From: Atkinsonella hypoxylon
Taxonomy: Eukaryota > Ascomycota > Sordariomycetes > Hypocreales > Clavicipitaceae
Reading direction: 5' to 3'
DNA: 64,000 nt
Assembly: GCA_000729835.1 (NCBI GenBank)
Contig: JFHB01000048.1
Coordinates: 62,001-126,000, forward strand
Shown: one piece after another, positions 12,301 to 23,460 of the stretch
Numbering within the stretch: position 1 is the first letter of the stretch
How the letters are laid out: every line of letters begins with the position of its first letter
Notes under the pieces: model-generated
The model's database searches: none
Told to the model about the DNA's origin: nothing
What the model saw: only the letters and a program-made list of their open reading frames with translations
Made by a program: the position numbers and the translations under genes

Positions 12301-13799
12301 CATAGTTAAGGCCAAACTATCAAAGTATGGAATCCCGCGCAGCCCTACGGATGGACGTACGTACACATGGGAGGTGATATTGTGCATGTGGCCGTTGCCA
12401 TCTCAATTGTCAGGGCTTGGCCTGGGATCGAGGATGAAGAGCGCGCCATCCCAACTAGCTAGCAGTGCTGTCTGGAACTGAAACAGGTGCACCGAGTTAA
12501 TTGTGTTGATTTTGGGCAAAGTTGCTGCACTGTCTGTCATCGCACTGAATCTCATTTAAGCAGTCCGAGATATTGTTGTGTTGCAGGGTGTGTTATGAGT
12601 GTTTATGAGCGATGCTAATAAGAGTAAAATTGCTCGGCGCGACATGGTCAAGGCAAATTGATGAAAGGGCCACAAGAGAAAGACGATTGCGGGTCGCTCC
12701 TGCCTATTTTCTTCCTAGCCCTGCCTACCTAAGCTTGCCTAGGCCTGGGCTAGACCTGGGCTACCTTACTTGTACCCAGTGCGCCACGTCTCAACTGATA
12801 CGGTCGCTGCGCTACTGTAATAGCATGCTTCCACGAGATGCAAAGTGGATCGCGCCCTTCATTTCTTGGTCCCGGTTTCTGCAGTGCTTTGCTGCTCCCC
12901 TGCTCCCTTTCTGCTTTACTTACTTTGCTTTGCTTTGGTTTGCTTGCAAGAGAAACACTCGACAGTCCGTCTCTCGTGGGTGGGCCCGGCCGGTGGGGCC
13001 ATGCATACATACATACATACATACATGGGTGCCATGGCTGTCCAGGGTGTCCAATCCCCTCCCGCCGGAGGCACTGGTGCGGTTGAGTTCATCCATAGTT
13101 ATCTCGTCACCACCTCCCACTCCTTCTTTCCATGCCGTATCATGTCATGCCCTCCTGCATTCCATCGACATTCCCATACTTTGTACGTTCAGAGACACAT
13201 TGAGGGATTCAGGGCCAGCCACGGTTGAAACATTCCTGTGCCCTTTCGATCACCTCTCTTCCACCTCTCTCCACGCCTCTCCCCCTTGAACTCTAGGATT
13301 TTTGTCCTTCATTAACGGAGTATTGAATTCCTCTTCCTTGTTTCAACGACACACTTACACTTACACACACGCCTTTCCACCGGCGTTGCTCCGTCCTTTT
13401 CGTCTACTTGCACCTTCTGCTTTATTCATGCTCTGTACTTTCTCATCCATGCACACAGTTTCTCTTTGCCCGTAACTCCTACATTTGAATTCAAGGCGGC
13501 GCAGAACACCGACTCTACAGCTGCCGATAACAAACAGTGGTCTTGTATTCTTTTGGTGCCGTACTGCTGAATTCAATTCAAGCATCGGCGGGTTTCCTGC
13601 CTCCTAGTGTTGCCGCGTGGTGTTGCCCCGTCGTCTCAACCCTCTACAACTTGTCGTGTCTCACGGCCGACTCCTTGGTGTTGAGTTTCGAAACGCATAC
13701 AGAGAGGCTGTATCGAACAGAAACAACTCACACGTGTTTGCCAAAACATCGGCAGTCTTCCTTTCCAAAACTCTTGTTCCATACCACCCGTCGTTGGCC
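9339..13799. other. 4.5 kb gene-poor region with simple repeats
   Basis: No gene can be supported. Long frames at 11379-11984 and 12612-13289 (+) have no recognisable domain, and the second runs through a microsatellite. Simple sequence includes purine runs at 10360-10402, an A-run at 10931-10951, a C-run near 11311-11320 and a CATA repeat near 13005-13026. From about 13100 the DNA becomes CT-rich with CACAC and CTTCC tracts, consistent with the promoter and long 5' leader of the serine-rich gene starting at 13800. Confidence 0.5.
13005..13026. repeat. CATA tetranucleotide microsatellite
   Basis: About five tandem CATA units, upstream of the serine-rich orphan gene. Confidence 0.85.
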
Positions 13800-15065
13800 A
13801 TGTCGCGGTCGATACCACCCAGTGACGGCGCGGGCTGCATTCCAGCCCAGCATGCAATCAACCACTCAGACATGCTTCATAGGAGATGCTCTGCCTACTC
13901 CTCAGTTTCATCCTCACCCACATCCTTGACTTCGACTTCAGAATTTGAAGCACGTCTCCAGCCTTCTATTAAATCCCGGCTACGCCTCTCTCAAATCGCG
14001 ACTCGACACAGTCAAGAAAAGAAAGCGGAACAGGGTCACATACCAATAATCAGCAACGGGACTAGTAGTACTACTAGCAGCGTCAAGAGCAGCAATAGCA
14101 GCACATACGAAGGCACGAAAACGAAACCAAACGACGACATGCTGTCAGTCGAACACTTCAGCAGCAGCGTGAGCAGCAGCGCTCAGAGCCTGACCGTACC
14201 CACTGACGAGCCACCCATGCTGCCTGCCAGGAGTGCACGACGAACTTCACGACTCATGAGTCCTATTCCTCCTAAGAAGGCCGCCAGTGATGAGCGGCCT
14301 ATGCTGCCCCATGCTGCACCACACCAGGTATACCTTTCGTCAGAGGAGGATGCATCTTCCTCTGCAGACGACTTCTCCGACTTTGGTGAGGACTGGGAAT
14401 CAGACAGGGAGCAGTCGCAGGCGACAACTCAGCGACGGATGAGCCGCGAAGACACGGCCCGTATGGTGTCGGTTGTGTTTTATGGCAAGCCGTCCATTGT
14501 GACACTGTCTCCACGAAGGTCGATCTCGCCGAGCTCGAGCCATGGCCCGCAGATTGGTTTTCTCAGAACCCAGACTGAGCCTCTGTTGGGTCGCCGAAGA
14601 TGTGTTTCTTCGACATGTTCACCAGCGGCATTCAATCATCCACCTCGGTCAAGCAGTATGTCGACGGGATTTGAAAAGAAGCACCCCGGATTCCTACAAC
14701 TCGGCCTGGACACGAGGAGCAACGATGAACACCACGAAACGTCGCGCACGCCAAAGACGCCTACGGCCATGTTCCGAAAGACTCTGAATCTGGTGAAGAA
14801 GCGTAGCAAGCAGAATTTGCAGCAGAGCGAGAGTCAAATCACCCACATGGAGCAAGTAGGGGAAGTGGAAGAGGAGGACGGACCCCTGGAGAGCATTTAC
14901 GTGGAACCGCCCACACCGTCTGCTATTATCTTTCAGGACGTTTTCAAGGGCACGAAGCGAAATACGTCCATCTCGGTACCGCAAAGCGAAGTGTCGTCGC
15001 CCAAGTCGCCCAGGCACCGGTTTCGGACAGGGTTATTAGGTCGACAAAGGAGCGTCAGGGCTTGA
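13800..15065 (+). CDS. disordered serine-rich protein of unknown function
   Basis: A 421-residue intronless frame from ATG 13800 (the frame is open back to 13617 but without an ATG in that stretch). I recognise no domain. It is rich in Ser, Thr, Pro and Arg: poly-Ser/Thr patches near residues 75-125; repeated DEPPMLPARSARRTSR/DERPMLPHAAP-like blocks; an acidic patch (SSADDFSDFGEDWESD) near 185-200; then a short basic segment AMFRKTLNLVKKRSKQNL near 320-340, the best candidate for a folded or membrane/nucleic-acid-contacting part; and an RSVRA C-terminus. Many SP/TP sites suggest phospho-regulation. Codon use and uninterrupted length support a real gene. A CT-rich leader of several hundred bases precedes it. 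Confidence 0.75.
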   Translation: MSRSIPPSDGAGCIPAQHAINHSDMLHRRCSAYSSVSSSPTSLTSTSEFEARLQPSIKSRLRLSQIATRHSQEKKAEQGHIPIISNGTSSTTSSVKSSNSSTYEGTKTKPNDDMLSVEHFSSSVSSSAQSLTVPTDEPPMLPARSARRTSRLMSPIPPKKAASDERPMLPHAAPHQVYLSSEEDASSSADDFSDFGEDWESDREQSQATTQRRMSREDTARMVSVVFYGKPSIVTLSPRRSISPSSSHGPQIGFLRTQTEPLLGRRRCVSSTCSPAAFNHPPRSSSMSTGFEKKHPGFLQLGLDTRSNDEHHETSRTPKTPTAMFRKTLNLVKKRSKQNLQQSESQITHMEQVGEVEEEDGPLESIYVEPPTPSAIIFQDVFKGTKRNTSISVPQSEVSSPKSPRHRFRTGLLGRQRSVRA

Positions 15066-17769
15066 GCAACATCTACTTGATCCCATTGATGACTCGCTTT
15101 TCCTTTGTGAGCAAATTCACTGATTGCGAGTACATGACACCGTTTTTTTTTGCCCTCACAACGTGGGGACAGTATTCACTTGACACGCGAACGGCAGGCC
15201 GCATTATTAATGTATGGTGTGAATTGAGCTAGTTGTTGCGGTTCCCACCACCGACTACTGCTTTGTATTTTCGCTTAGTGGTTTCTTTTTTTTTTTCTTT
15301 TTTTCTTTTTTCCTTTTTTCCTTTTTTTTTTTTACCCTAAATCTTTTTGGCGCATGGAAGGTACCTACTGTCCCGTTATCGTGGACATGTATATTTTATG
15401 GGTAGACGGAATGGATCCTTGGCACATGGCGTTGAAGACGTAAACATCTTTTGGGAATGCCATAACTGGAGGAACAGAGCAACGGAGTACTTGTTATGAG
15501 ACGGTTTCGTTCATAAGTCAGTTTAGAAGTGCCAAAGAATAAGAAAGTATGTTTTATTTCGTCTGCACGTTATTTTGTCTGCACGTTGACATTGGGGGTC
15601 CGCTTTTTGTGAGGAGCAAAATGCATGAGACGAGATTCCTGAAACGCGCCAAAAGTGTCTTGGTGGCTGTTGACGTGCATGAGCGTGTGCGTGTGCATGT
15701 GCGTGTGAGACACAGTCAAGTCATTTGGCTTGTGGCAACGCCTGCATGGGTGCCAAAAGCCGCTGCACGACGGCGGACTATTTTTCTTTTCTTTTTTTCC
15801 TTTTTTCGCGAACAATTACGGGATGTGATGTTCAACGTCTGGTTATTGCTGCAATTTGCAGATGTAAAGGAAGGGCAGAAGGATTGTCGGACGAGAGACG
15901 GGTTGCACACGCGGGGCATAGGGACGGCTGCGTCTCGTGCATCCCTGATTCCGAGAAGGGGCGGAATTGAGACTGGTCTGCCATGCAATGCAAATGCAGG
16001 CTTGGGCTTGGGCCCACCCAATCTGTGTTTGCTGCTCCGCATGGCTCGCAATTGAAGTTTGATCAGGGCAGGGCCACGGGCAAAATGACGTCGCGGCTTT
16101 TGTCAGACGGCGCTTGGTAATGAATACCGTCCCTTTTTTTTTAATAAAAAAAAAAAAAAAAAAAAAAAAACCGAAAACCGAAAACAAAAACTCTTTTGCT
16201 CCGTACGGAGCCCCCTTTAGTGAAGTTGCCGGGGCACAGAAACGGCGTTTCCGAAACGCTGATAACTAGTTAGTTACCATCCATCCCCTTTGCTATTTCA
16301 GCCATGACTTGAATTTCTCTCGCATGGAGTGAAGTGGTGACCAGCCAGCCAATAGCGGCGGTCAAGGCAAAAGGTCCACTGCCAGAATCAAATTGTTCAC
16401 CATCTGCGCTCTTGCATTAACTATATTACTGCGGCGTACTCCGTGCTGCTGCGCTGCACATAACTTTTGCATCCTTTCTTATCAGCCAAGCTTTGTTCGT
16501 CCTATGATACGCACCACGTTGACTACACTAGTTACCAAGAAAAGGGGGGGCTTTCGTGATGAGCCGCTTCATTTATACGCGAAATAGCCAGACGTTTTCC
16601 CGTTTTCCCTAGCCTGCTTGTTCTCAAGCAAGGATCCCTGGCTTCCTATAACTCTAAAATCTTGAACGCATTTAGCAGTGTCAGGCATGGGGGCGAAAAG
16701 ACCACGCCTGATTGGATGCGTTGCTCCCTGCCTAGCTAGTAGTTAGATCAATCTACCTAAAACGCAAGGTTATTGCACCCCCTATACTCCGTACGGAATA
16801 CATACATATACATACTGAGCAGCCATGCCAGCAAGGCCCTGACCCCACTGACCGACCCCACCTACTCCGCCCTCCAGGCCTAGTCTCAAAAAACTGATTT
16901 TCTGCAAAGCTAACTACCTACCTAGGGTAACTAACTATTGTACATGTACAGAAAAATACGGTACAAAACCCACGTGGCTCGGTCGGGTGCTGAAGAGTGA
17001 GTGATGCGATAGGGGCGCCTCGCAGGCCCGGCCTGAAACCACTCCCAAGTCACGCCGCTCTCTCCGGTCATGGCTAAAACGGGACCACAGAAATCTGGCC
17101 GGATGGTTGACATCCATGAACGAACGATAAACAGTTAACAAGTAATGCTCATTGGATGTAATTCGGGAAGAATATCCAAAGCACGCTTTGCTGCTCAAAT
17201 TGCGTACATAGGCTCAATGTCCTACGTAGTATACTTACTACACGTCGATCAAAGAGGTAGCTATTCCGTACACGCAAATGCATACTCCCCTTACCGCAGG
17301 CCTTGCACGTATTGAAAGATAACTCATCTCTTGTACTTCTATAGCATACCTAGAGGCTAGGTCAACCTACATCTTACATGACCCCGACGGATGGCGCATC
17401 TGCGCTCATGGCTCGGCCCGTCATGCACACAGTGACGGAAAAGGACGCCACGCGTGGTCCAATCCATCATTGCAGTGTGCACCATCATCTTCATGTCCCA
17501 AGCTGCGAACAAACATCATATATCCCACGCTGCTTCAATTTGGCACAGACTACAACAACACACAATCTCCAACAAAATACTCAATGTGGTATAGAACCCT
17601 ATTAGTTACCCCACTTCCCAATTCACCCTCTCTCAACAAGACGTTGCAATGCAAAGAAATGAACAAGTCCAGAGAACCATGACAATGATTAAGTCCCAAG
17701 ACCAATGCAGCAAAGGAAAGCACGATAAGTATTAGTTGCACATTCCAAATTCCACTTGTCGCTATGCAC
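15066..17769. other. 2.7 kb intergenic region
   Basis: No gene supported. Contains T-rich blocks at 15285-15334, a GTGCGTGTG repeat near 15685-15706, an A-run at 16146-16170 preceded by T8, the perfect palindrome GCTCCGTACGGAGC at 16198-16211, a related TACTCCGTACGGAATA at 16785-16800, and CTACCTACCTAGG-type sequence near 16912-16926. The 168-codon frame at 15549-16055 lacks any family signature. The right part is the 3' flank of the glycogen synthase gene. Confidence 0.5.
16146..16170. repeat. poly(A) tract, 25 nt
   Basis: Uninterrupted A-run immediately downstream of a T8 run, so the two can pair. It is intergenic. It may be a reverse-transcript scar or simple slippage; nothing recognisable flanks it. 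Confidence 0.85.
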
Positions 17770-20163
17770 TTAGTTTCCGTTCAGAGCGGCCGGCGGCAAC
17801 GGGCTCTCCACGCCAGGCTGCTTGGTTCGCAACGTCAATGGGAATGGATATTCTTCTGGATCCTCCTCGTCACTAGTTGGGCCAAGTCAGTATATCATTC
17901 CGATATTCCGGCCTACGGAACAAAGTTCAACACTTACGGCAGCTTCCAGGCGACATAATCTTCCGTGGTCAAACCCTCATGGCTTTCCTGCAGACTGGCA
18001 AAGTCTCCGGGCGTCATCATGCCGCTCCTATCTCGTGGAGACCCAGGAACTGAAAACGGTCGCGAGATCTTCTGTTCCACACCGGGAATAAAGTCCTCTG
18101 GATCCTCGTCCCCGCTAAACGAGTTGGGGTACGCTCGCCGCAAAGCCAGCTGACGAGCCTTGACGTACTCCATGCCCATTCGCTTCCAGTCGAGCAGGTC
18201 ACTCAAGCGCTCGGTTCGGTTTCGCTGATTGATGCGCTGACGTCGGCTCTTGCCGCAAAACTCGTACATGTACGACGTGAGCTGGTTGACCGAATCGTCC
18301 ACCCCCTTTGTTCGGCGATCGACAATGTAGATACCGTAGTCGCTCGAGTTCTCAATCAGCTCCTCCATGTAGCATCCAAAGCCAGACAAGTTGGTGGTAA
18401 TGCTGGGTACACCCATGACTGTGCATTCGGCGGGCGTGTAACCCCAAGGCTCGTAGTACGAGGCAAAAATGCCCATATGGCAGCCACGCACAAAGTCGTC
18501 ATAATCGAGAGGCAGCACCGGATTCGCAGAGTTCAAGAACTCAGGATGAAACACCACCTTGACACGATCCGACGGATGATTGAAGAGCTGCACCCGTCTA
18601 ATCTGGTTCAAAACAGGGTCTTCTTGGTCGTTGACCATGTTGTGGGTGACAATAGGTGGCAATCCGCTTCGTTTCATGGCAAAGAGTCGACGCCGAAGCA
18701 GGACACGGTCCTGACCAGAAATGAGTTCCTTTTCGTCCGGCATCGGGTCTCCCTCATGCCATTTGAGTGATCGCTCAAATATTCTTCGGCCAATGCTCTG
18801 CTCAATCATCGTGGTCGTGTCACGCAACGATTTGATAACAGCCTGACCCTTGAGTGCCTCGACTGTGAGCGACGTAGTCTGCGCCGGCATGATGATGAAA
18901 GCCACGACTGTCACTTTGCTACCGGCCGCCTTCAGCCGATGGTTTAAACGAGCCAGAGACTCTATAAACATGTCCACGCCCTTATTTCGAAACTCGTAAC
19001 GACCAGCCGTGAACACGTACAGCGTGTTATCCGGGTCGAAGTCGTAGTGTCCGTAAAAGTGGCCGCGTACGAAATCGTGTATCTTCTCTTTGGAAACTTG
19101 ATGCAAGTTTTGGAATTCGTGGACGGCTGAGAACTTGGTGACATTGAGACCATTGGGCAAAACGCCATCAGGCTTCCGCTTCAGTAAGTGCTCAGACTCA
19201 AATGCAGTGATATGTGACACCGTTGTGAAGACATCGCAAGAATGTGTAGCCGCACGCTCAATGCAGTATCGATGGTAAATGCCGCGCTTGCCAGCTTCTG
19301 CATCAACGTCAAAGTTTTGCAAGTTGTTGTAGAAGTCGACAGAGCCGGCGCAGAGATATCGCCCCAAAAGCGTCGCGTGTGTGGTGAAAATGGTGGTCAC
19401 GTCAATCCGTCTCTTCTTGGTGAGGGGCAGGGCGACACCAGCTAGCCATTCGTGGAAGTGGGCAATAACAGCTTTTTCTTTCTCGTGGCAAACGAACTGT
19501 ACCGCGTCCATGTCAGTCACCATGGCTCGTAGCTCTTTTTGGACCTTGGCTCACGGCACTCACCTCTCCCAAAAACCATGCCACCAAGTATCCAAATACA
19601 ACAGCCTCGTTGGTCTCGTCATCGTTGGGCGGAGAGGGAATGCCCGCAATGTTCCACAGGTCCGTTTTCCACTCATTCATGTACCCATAGGCCGTCTTGG
19701 TGTCAATTAGCAAGACCCTGGGCGCTCCTTCAATGAGCCATCGTCCATAGAGCATGCCGATGCCCCGATCTCTCATGGCCTGCATCGTAGTTGCAATGCC
19801 TGGGTTGGTCGGCTGCATTTCCTCCACTTCGACAGCGGCCTTTTACTAGTTATTAAAAGCTGCCATCCAGGTCATATATGCGATAACCGACAAGAATCAA
19901 CGTACTGATGCATGATTGAGAGGTCCAATAAGGGTGTATCGGTCGCCATATTCGGCAGTCGTCACCGGCGCCTTGGACTTGATGACAGAGTAGATACCAC
20001 CGACTAGGAAGAGTAGACAAGTTAATTTGGCAAATACAAGAAGAAAAAGGTGGCAGAGGAGCTGTAGTCATTGTTTGGCTTTACCTCGGTGAGCTACCTC
20101 AGTGGCAATCTCAAAAAGCAAGTGGTGTTTGACATCACGAATAGGCTCACCGGCGGTGGCCAT
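17770..20163 (-). CDS. gsy1: glycogen synthase (GT3)
   Basis: Cytosolic UDP-glucose:glycogen alpha-1,4-glucosyltransferase, the rate-limiting step of glycogen storage. Five exons (transcript order): 20163-20085, 20003-19906, 19839-19564, 19496-17938, 17872-17770; all four introns are GT-AG. Joined product 704 aa, the usual fungal length. N-terminus MATAGEPIRDVKHHLLFEI leads into the GGIYSVIKSKAPVTT loop. HFHEWLAG, TTHATLLGRY, SYYEPWGYTPAE and TTNLSGFG mark the two Rossmann domains. The arginine cluster RRQRINQRNRTERLSDLL is the known glucose-6-phosphate switch. The C-tail SRPFSVPGSPRDRSGMMTPG carries the Ser/Thr-Pro sites that kinases use to inhibit the yeast enzyme. The first frame is open upstream to an ATG at 20364, but the conserved start is 20163. 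Confidence 0.97.
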
Positions 20164-20682
20164 CGTGAACTTGTTGTCGGAAGAGGTTGGGGCGGCAGCC
20201 GGAGTGGGGGAAAGCAAGAGCTGCTGTTGCTTTTCCACAGCTAGTCGCAACAGCCGGGAGTCGTCAAGAAAATTTAAATTTGTTGGTAGATGGCGAAACT
20301 GGTCGACGTCGATTCCGAGATGGTTGGACGGGGAGTAAGAAGGAGGCAAGCAAGAGGCAAGCAAGAGTCTATGCAGGCTAACTACTGACTAACTGGATTG
20401 AGCGATCGGATGCGGCAGGGATGGTGAGAACCATGAGGGGCTATGGCGACTGCGGCGCTCAGAAGCGGCAGCCAACCGCGGAGCTTGCAGCGAAGCTGGG
20501 CAGACCAGTGACCATCTAATCTGCCTGTTGGGTCTAGTCGTGGCCTGGCCGCTCTCTGCTCCCTCCGGGAAGAAGCTCAGAAGCTCAGAAGCTCTGATGT
20601 TGTGATGCCCGAGAAAAAAAAATGCAGTTAAAGCCTGGTCTCGTCATATAAGAAGTGATTTACTGAGATACATGAACCACGA
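20164..20682. promoter_or_regulatory. glycogen synthase 5' region
   Basis: Upstream region and probable 5' leader of the glycogen synthase gene, containing an in-frame upstream ATG at 20364 and a direct repeat GAAGCTCAGAAGCTCAGAAGCTC near 20573-20595. No separate gene is seen. Confidence 0.4.
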
Positions 20683-21108
20683 CTACACTAGAGCCAACGA
20701 CATCCATCCCATCTCGTAAAAAGCAGCGTTGCGAAAACGTAAAATTTTTTCAACCTGGTAGTTTGTGCGTCTTGGCCGCGGCTTTCTTTTTAGACCACGG
20801 CCGCTCCTTCCCCAACCCTGCAGCCCCAAGTCGCCTGATGCATCCCGTCCAAAACCCGGCCGTGCTCCTGGCTCAGTCCGAGCATCTTTACGGAGCATGT
20901 CGATGTGGGATTGATCAACAATCGCATGCAAGGCCGCGATGGAGTCTAAGCCATCCTTTAAAATCGCCGCCTCGCCTTGACTGACGAATACCGATGGCTG
21001 GCTGGTTCGCAGACTGCTAGCTTCATTCGGTCCAAAATACCGCTTGGCTTGCCCTTGCATTGAAATCCGGGGCAAGATGGAGGGGCGGAGCATTGTGGCA
21101 CGGGACAC
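20683..21108 (-). CDS. small unrecognised protein, possible mitochondrial leader
   Basis: A 141-residue frame with an ATG start. The first 25 residues (MSRATMLRPSILPRIS then GQAKRYF) lack acidic residues and are rich in R, S and hydrophobics, like a mitochondrial presequence with a cleavage-type RY-F site. The middle segment (VFVSQGEAAILKDGLDSIAALHAIVD) looks like an amphipathic helix pair; the C-terminal third is very basic (GLKRKPRPRRTNY). I recognise no family. It lies head-to-tail with glycogen synthase, 519 nt away, and a TTACGGAGCA copy of the dispersed motif falls inside it. A second exon at the 3' end is possible. Could be a lineage-restricted gene or a chance frame. Confidence 0.4.
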   Translation of the reverse strand: MSRATMLRPSILPRISMQGQAKRYFGPNEASSLRTSQPSVFVSQGEAAILKDGLDSIAALHAIVDQSHIDMLRKDARTEPGARPGFGRDASGDLGLQGWGRSGRGLKRKPRPRRTNYQVEKILRFRNAAFYEMGWMSLALV

Positions 21109-21806
21109 AATGACGAAAATGGTGGGGCGTGGAGGACTTGGATGAGAAGCTCAGCTGATTAGTTAAGCACACACATATGCGCACGGGCATCTTCTCATTC
21201 GCTTGGCAGATTCGAGATTGAATGTTTCAGTGTCAGTGTGCACGGAGTAGTTAGTCCGCTGGTCTGCGTGAACGAGGAGAGGACAACAAATGAGATTGAA
21301 ATGTATAATAATGAGGCTTCAAGCTACTAGTCGGGCGTGTAGACCTCAAAGCATGCAGCAAAATGTGCCTGGTTAGAATAGCCGGGACCTCAGAAGCCAA
21401 GCTTCGCTTATCATGTTCAAGTTCATTATCCAAACCTTCCACGGTATGCAAATATCGCAAACGATGCCAGCATGTAATTAAATAGATCACAGAAAAATCA
21501 TGCTGGGATTCCAGGCCACCAGCCATATTTTTTTTTCCGGCTATGGCAGCCTCGCAAGATGCTAGCCATTATTGGTCAGCACCATCCCCGCTATGGGTCT
21601 CCGCCTGCAAGGCTGACCGTGAGTCTTAAATTTTTTTTCTCATGGACCGTGGGCAGTCAGTCATGGACATAATCCAAATTTGATTATCTGATTGCGAAAA
21701 AGCTCCTAGCTGCATGCGAATCCTACAATCACGCCTACTTCAAACTACCCATCACAATTCTGCATCATATTCAAAGGGACTTCCGCCATAGTACCGTCAT
21801 TTAAAA
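21109..21806. promoter_or_regulatory. upstream region of YTM1
   Basis: About 700 bases separating two divergent frames; no gene supported. Two T-runs (21528-21536, 21632-21640) and the motif CACGGAGTAG (21241-21250) are visible. Presumed YTM1 promoter on the right side. Confidence 0.4.
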
Positions 21807-23289
21807 ATGGATACCTCACCAACCCAGGTGAAGGTCATCTTCACCACAGACGAGCAGGATCTGCAACTCCCCGAGACCAAACGACAATTGCTCGTCCCAG
21901 CAGGTAAGCACTCTGGGAACTCTTCTTCCCTCCACCTGCGCACTTGAAGCCGGCTAATACGTCGCAGACATCAAGCGATATGGACTCTCTCGAATACTTA
22001 ATTCTGAGTCTATGCTCGACACCCCGTCCCCTGTGCCACTTGAATTCCTCGTCAACGGCACGTTTCTGCGCAGCTCTGTAGAAGATTACCTCCAGTCGAA
22101 TGGCCTGTCATCCGAAACCACACTCACGCTGCAATACGTGCGCTCTTTGATCCCTCCCGTGTACCAAGCTAGTTTCCAACACGATGACTGGGTAAGCAGC
22201 GTGGATGTCCTCTCAGCCACAGCCGCCGCAGGCAACAATGCAGATGGTTCAATACACGATAGAGTAGCCAGCGCCTCGTACGATGGTCTCGTGCGAGTAT
22301 GGAATCCTTCTGGTGATGTCATCGCCACGTCCACGTCTGGCGCAGCCGGTGGTCACACCGCTAGGGTTAACGCCGTGCGATGGTTAACTCCTACGAAACT
22401 CGCGTCGGCCGGACTGGATCGAAAAGTTGTCATTTGGGATTACGCCGAGTCGGATGACGGCTTCTCTGGCTCATTGAAACATACCATGGAGTTGTGGGGT
22501 CATGAGAAGAATATTAACGCTATCGACGTAAATTGCTCCACGAAACGCATTCTCACAGCTTCGTCCGACGGCCGCGTCGGCTTGTGGACTTCATCGAAGC
22601 GCGCCGCGCCCCAGGCCGATGCAGAGACTCTGCCAACAGCACATTCTACGAAGCGCATCAAGGTCTCCGCCGCGGCGACGACGGCTCAGCGAGGGCCGTT
22701 GGCCATGATACCTATGCATGATAGTCAAGTCACCGCCGCGATATTCCACCCCAACGATGCCACCGTTGCCTACTCGGCGTCCCAAGATCACACTGTCAAA
22801 ACTATAGATTTGATAACGCAGAGGGAGGTCTCGAGATTAACGACCATGCATCCGATCATGTGTGCGGCTGCCTTGAAAAACTCACTTGTCGCAGCCGGTT
22901 CCTCTGCCAGACACATCACCCTCCTTGATCCCAGAGAATCTGCCGCTGCCACAGCTGCCATGACCCTCCGTGGCCATGTGAATATGGTTGTTTCCATCAG
23001 TCCGTCTCCCGAAAATGATTACTCACTCGTCTCGGGTTCTCATGATAGTACCTGTCGTGTTTGGGATCTTCGAAGTACAAAGCAAGCCACATCGGATGAG
23101 ATCACTGGCGTAGTTAGCGAACCTGTCTACACAATCGGAAGAGAGTGGCTGAACGGCAAGAAACTGCCGCCAGCTGGAGATGGCGCCAAGGTTTTTAGCG
23201 TCATTTGGGATAAGTCATGGGGGATTGTCAGTGGAGGTGAAGATAAGAAGGTACAAATCAACAGAGGAAGAGGGCTACTAGCAACGTAG
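21807..23289 (+). CDS. YTM1: ribosome biogenesis WD40 protein Ytm1
   Basis: Subunit of the Nop7-Erb1-Ytm1 (PeBoW) complex, needed for 60S pre-ribosome maturation in the nucleolus; removed from the particle by the AAA ATPase Rea1. Two exons: 21807-21903 and 21968-23289, intron GTAAGC...CGCAG of 64 nt; product 472 aa, standard size. N-terminal NLE (ubiquitin-like) domain about residues 6-75 (VKVIFTTDEQDLQLPE ... EFLVNGTFLRSSVEDYL), the Rea1 MIDAS-binding region with its acidic E in the DEQ segment, followed by seven WD40 repeats (for example GHTARVNAVRWL, LASAGLDRKVVIWD, GSHDSTCRVWDL) and the family's C-terminal GGEDKKVQINRGRG end. A 22-nt T-run follows the stop codon. Confidence 0.96.
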
Positions 23290-23312
23290 GTGTTTTTTTT
23301 TTTTTTTTTTTT
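23290..23312. repeat. poly(T) tract in YTM1 3' flank
   Basis: Run of about 22 T starting a few bases after the YTM1 stop, between two convergent genes. On the minus strand it is an A-run in the 3' untranslated DNA beyond the exonuclease gene. Confidence 0.7.
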
Positions 23313-23460
23313 GAATGGTCCCAATGGACACATGCATAGACTTTGATTAATTGGCATCTCATATAGCGTGTCTTTGAGAAGTCCTACGCCTTCAATCTCC
23401 AGTTTCATGAATACGACCTGCCAGTAGCACGTTTGACCCGGAGGCAAGTGTCAAGATGTG

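Noticed and set aside
12612..13289. 225-codon plus-strand frame
   Set aside because: Runs through a CATA microsatellite and CT-rich leader sequence; likely chance in low-stop pyrimidine-rich DNA.
15549..16055. 168-codon plus-strand frame
   Set aside because: Contains GTGCGTGT and T-rich simple sequence that translate to low-complexity peptides; no homology features.
16141..16170. A-run as evidence of a retroposed gene copy
   Set aside because: No coding remnant or target-site duplication recognised upstream; treated as a homopolymer tract.
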